Shown: positions 62,900 to 64,000 of the stretch, piece after piece
How positions within the stretch are numbered: the stretch's first letter is position 1
Layout of the letters: the number at the start of each line of letters is the position of its first letter
Assembly (NCBI GenBank): GCA_026419785.1
Contig: JAODTK010005789.1
Coordinates: 496,001-560,000 of the forward strand
Direction: 5' to 3'
Source: Sclerodactyla briareus
Lineage: Eukaryota; Echinodermata; Holothuroidea; Dendrochirotida; Sclerodactylidae
Length of the DNA stretch: 64,000 nucleotides
Position numbers and translations under genes: made by a program
The notes under the pieces: generated by a model
What the model was told of the DNA's origin: nothing
Database searches by the model: none
Seen by the model: only the letters and a program-made list of their open reading frames with translations

Positions 62900-63755
62900 T
62901 TTCGATTTTGCTCGCTCCCCTGCTTCTAAGTTGACGCTCTGTACGGACTGCGAAGCGCCCTGTTCGCTGCAAAGAATCCTTCTTCACTGCGTTGACGCTC
63001 GCACCACTGCAGTATCCGGTTTCGACTGCAGTGACGCTCTCTTTCTACTGGCAAGTGTGCCCTATTTCGACGCATTAAGCCTTGCTTCCATTCGACAATT
63101 AAAGTAATTTTTTTCATAGTCTACTCCGCCGAACACAGAGATCGACCCATTTTTTTTCAAGACCCCATCACAGGATGCAGACCTGGATAATGCCCCTATT
63201 GCCAGCTGCGAATCTTCCACCAGTCCGTAATAAGCAATGGCCTCCTTTGGCGGTACCTTAACTAATGTGGGGGAGGGTGTTCTCACACGCAGGCGCGACC
63301 TTCAAATTGCCCGGCCCCTCGTTCGTCCCGCTCAATCCCTTGTGCTGAGCGACCACTAGTACCATTTTGAAGTCTTTGGTATAACCCGAACCGGAATTCG
63401 AACCCCGTCAAACCGGGTGGAATAAACCTACGCTCTACCAATTGTCTGTCTACTGCAGGGATGCGCTTCTTCAACTGCAGTGACGTTCTGCTTCTATTGC
63501 AGTGACGCCCTGCTTCGACTACAGAGTTTCTGCTTCTACGGCATTTATACCCCTGCTTCCCCACTACAGTGAAGCCCGATTCTACCTGATTGATGTCCTT
63601 CTTCACTGCAGTGACGTTCTGTGCTCCCTACGTATCCTGTTTCGTTTTGCATTTCGCCCTGATTCTACTGTAGTGACGCCCTGCTTCTACTGATGTAATC
63701 TTGCTTCGACTGCAGTGATATCCTGCTTTACTGCAGTTTTGCCCTGCTTCTACTG
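62900..63755 (+). repeat. ~20-bp minisatellite interrupted by a SINE
   Basis: A degenerate unit near CTGCTTCTACTGCAGTGACG is repeated at 62915-63060 and 63455-63755. The unit contains CTGCAG. The two blocks are separated by the SINE-like sequence at 63170-63455. Confidence 0.75.
63170..63455 (-). mobile_element. tRNA-headed SINE inside the minisatellite
   Basis: On the minus strand the head reads CAATTGGTAGAGCG (A-box like), then GACGGGGTTCGAATTCC (B-box). The body follows: GGTCGCTCAGCACAAGGGAT, AAGGTACCGCC and ATCCAGGTCTGCATCC. It matches the SINE at 34285-34560 in head and body order. Confidence 0.72.
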
Positions 63756-63809
63756 ATATTCCTATGTAACTTTGCCAAGCATAGAATTAAAACCGAGTTT
63801 GAGCACAGC

Positions 63810-64000
63810 AAGGGTGCAAGACCTGGATAGTGCACCTTATTGACAGTCGATTACTTCCCGTGTTACACGGAATAAGGCACTGCCTGTTTGGCGGTACCTT
63901 CATGTGGGGGTGTTCTCCAACGCAAACGGCAACCTTCAAATTGCCCGACCCCTCGTTCGTACCGCTCCCATTCCTTGTGCTGAGCGACCAGCGAACATGT
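63810..64000 (-). mobile_element. Second SINE body copy, cut by the window edge
   Basis: AAGACCTGGATAGTGCACCT, TTTGGCGGTACCTTCATG, AAATTGCCCGACCCCTCGTT and GTGCTGAGCGACCA repeat the body of the 63170-63455 copy. The tRNA-like head would lie beyond 64000. Confidence 0.7.

Overview
This window looks like animal nuclear DNA. It has GT-AG introns with polypyrimidine tracts, one recognisable multi-exon gene, TA-, 5-bp- and 8-bp-flanked DNA transposons, tRNA-headed SINEs, (CA)n and (AT)n microsatellites, and no bacterial or viral gene organisation. The abundance of TGACCT/AGGTCA-rich repeats and a classical aquaporin suggest a marine invertebrate, possibly an echinoderm. That is a guess; nothing in the sequence proves the taxon. 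Long homopolymers, frameshifted exons and two copies of a 3.2 kb block that differ mainly by small indels point to a lightly corrected long-read assembly, so ORF breaks should not be read as biology without reads.

Gene content is very low. The only gene I can name is an aquaporin on the minus strand, seen as two exons. The exon at 41146-40872 carries the first transmembrane helices and the first NPA box. The exon at 11949-11653 carries the middle helices. Their splice phases match (phase 1) and the peptide runs on from one to the other, so they look like consecutive exons across an intron of about 28.9 kb. The first exon (start codon) and the exon with the second NPA box were not found. Almost everything from 11.95 to 40.87 kb would therefore be intron.

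Layout: 0-7.7 kb, diverged tandem repeats, a short inverted-repeat element and mostly unassigned DNA. 8.2-11.6 kb, an hAT-like element with 8-bp target duplications, a TA-flanked MITE and a second hAT-like element about 50 bp from the aquaporin splice donor. 14.9-16.2 kb, an 83/60-bp satellite. 17.3-25.7 kb, a weak cysteine-rich-repeat remnant and a 3.2 kb tandem duplication separated and ended by AT palindromes. 26.7-34.6 kb, further duplications, an hAT-like insertion whose empty site is preserved in a nearby paralogous copy, and a SINE. 35-46 kb, arrays of the ~300-bp repeat family called R1 here, a nested hAT MITE and the first aquaporin exon. 46-57 kb, diverged tandem duplications, deleted relatives of the 8.2 kb hAT-like element and a short GC-rich TIR element. 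57.6-61.3 kb, AGGTCA-rich tandem repeats (R2) with perfect DR1 sites. 62.9-64 kb, a ~20-bp minisatellite interrupted by SINE copies.

I found no intact transposase or reverse transcriptase, no rRNA, no convincing free-standing tRNA gene and no CRISPR. I saw no clearly new biological system; the best leads are the repeat biology and the huge repeat-filled aquaporin intron.
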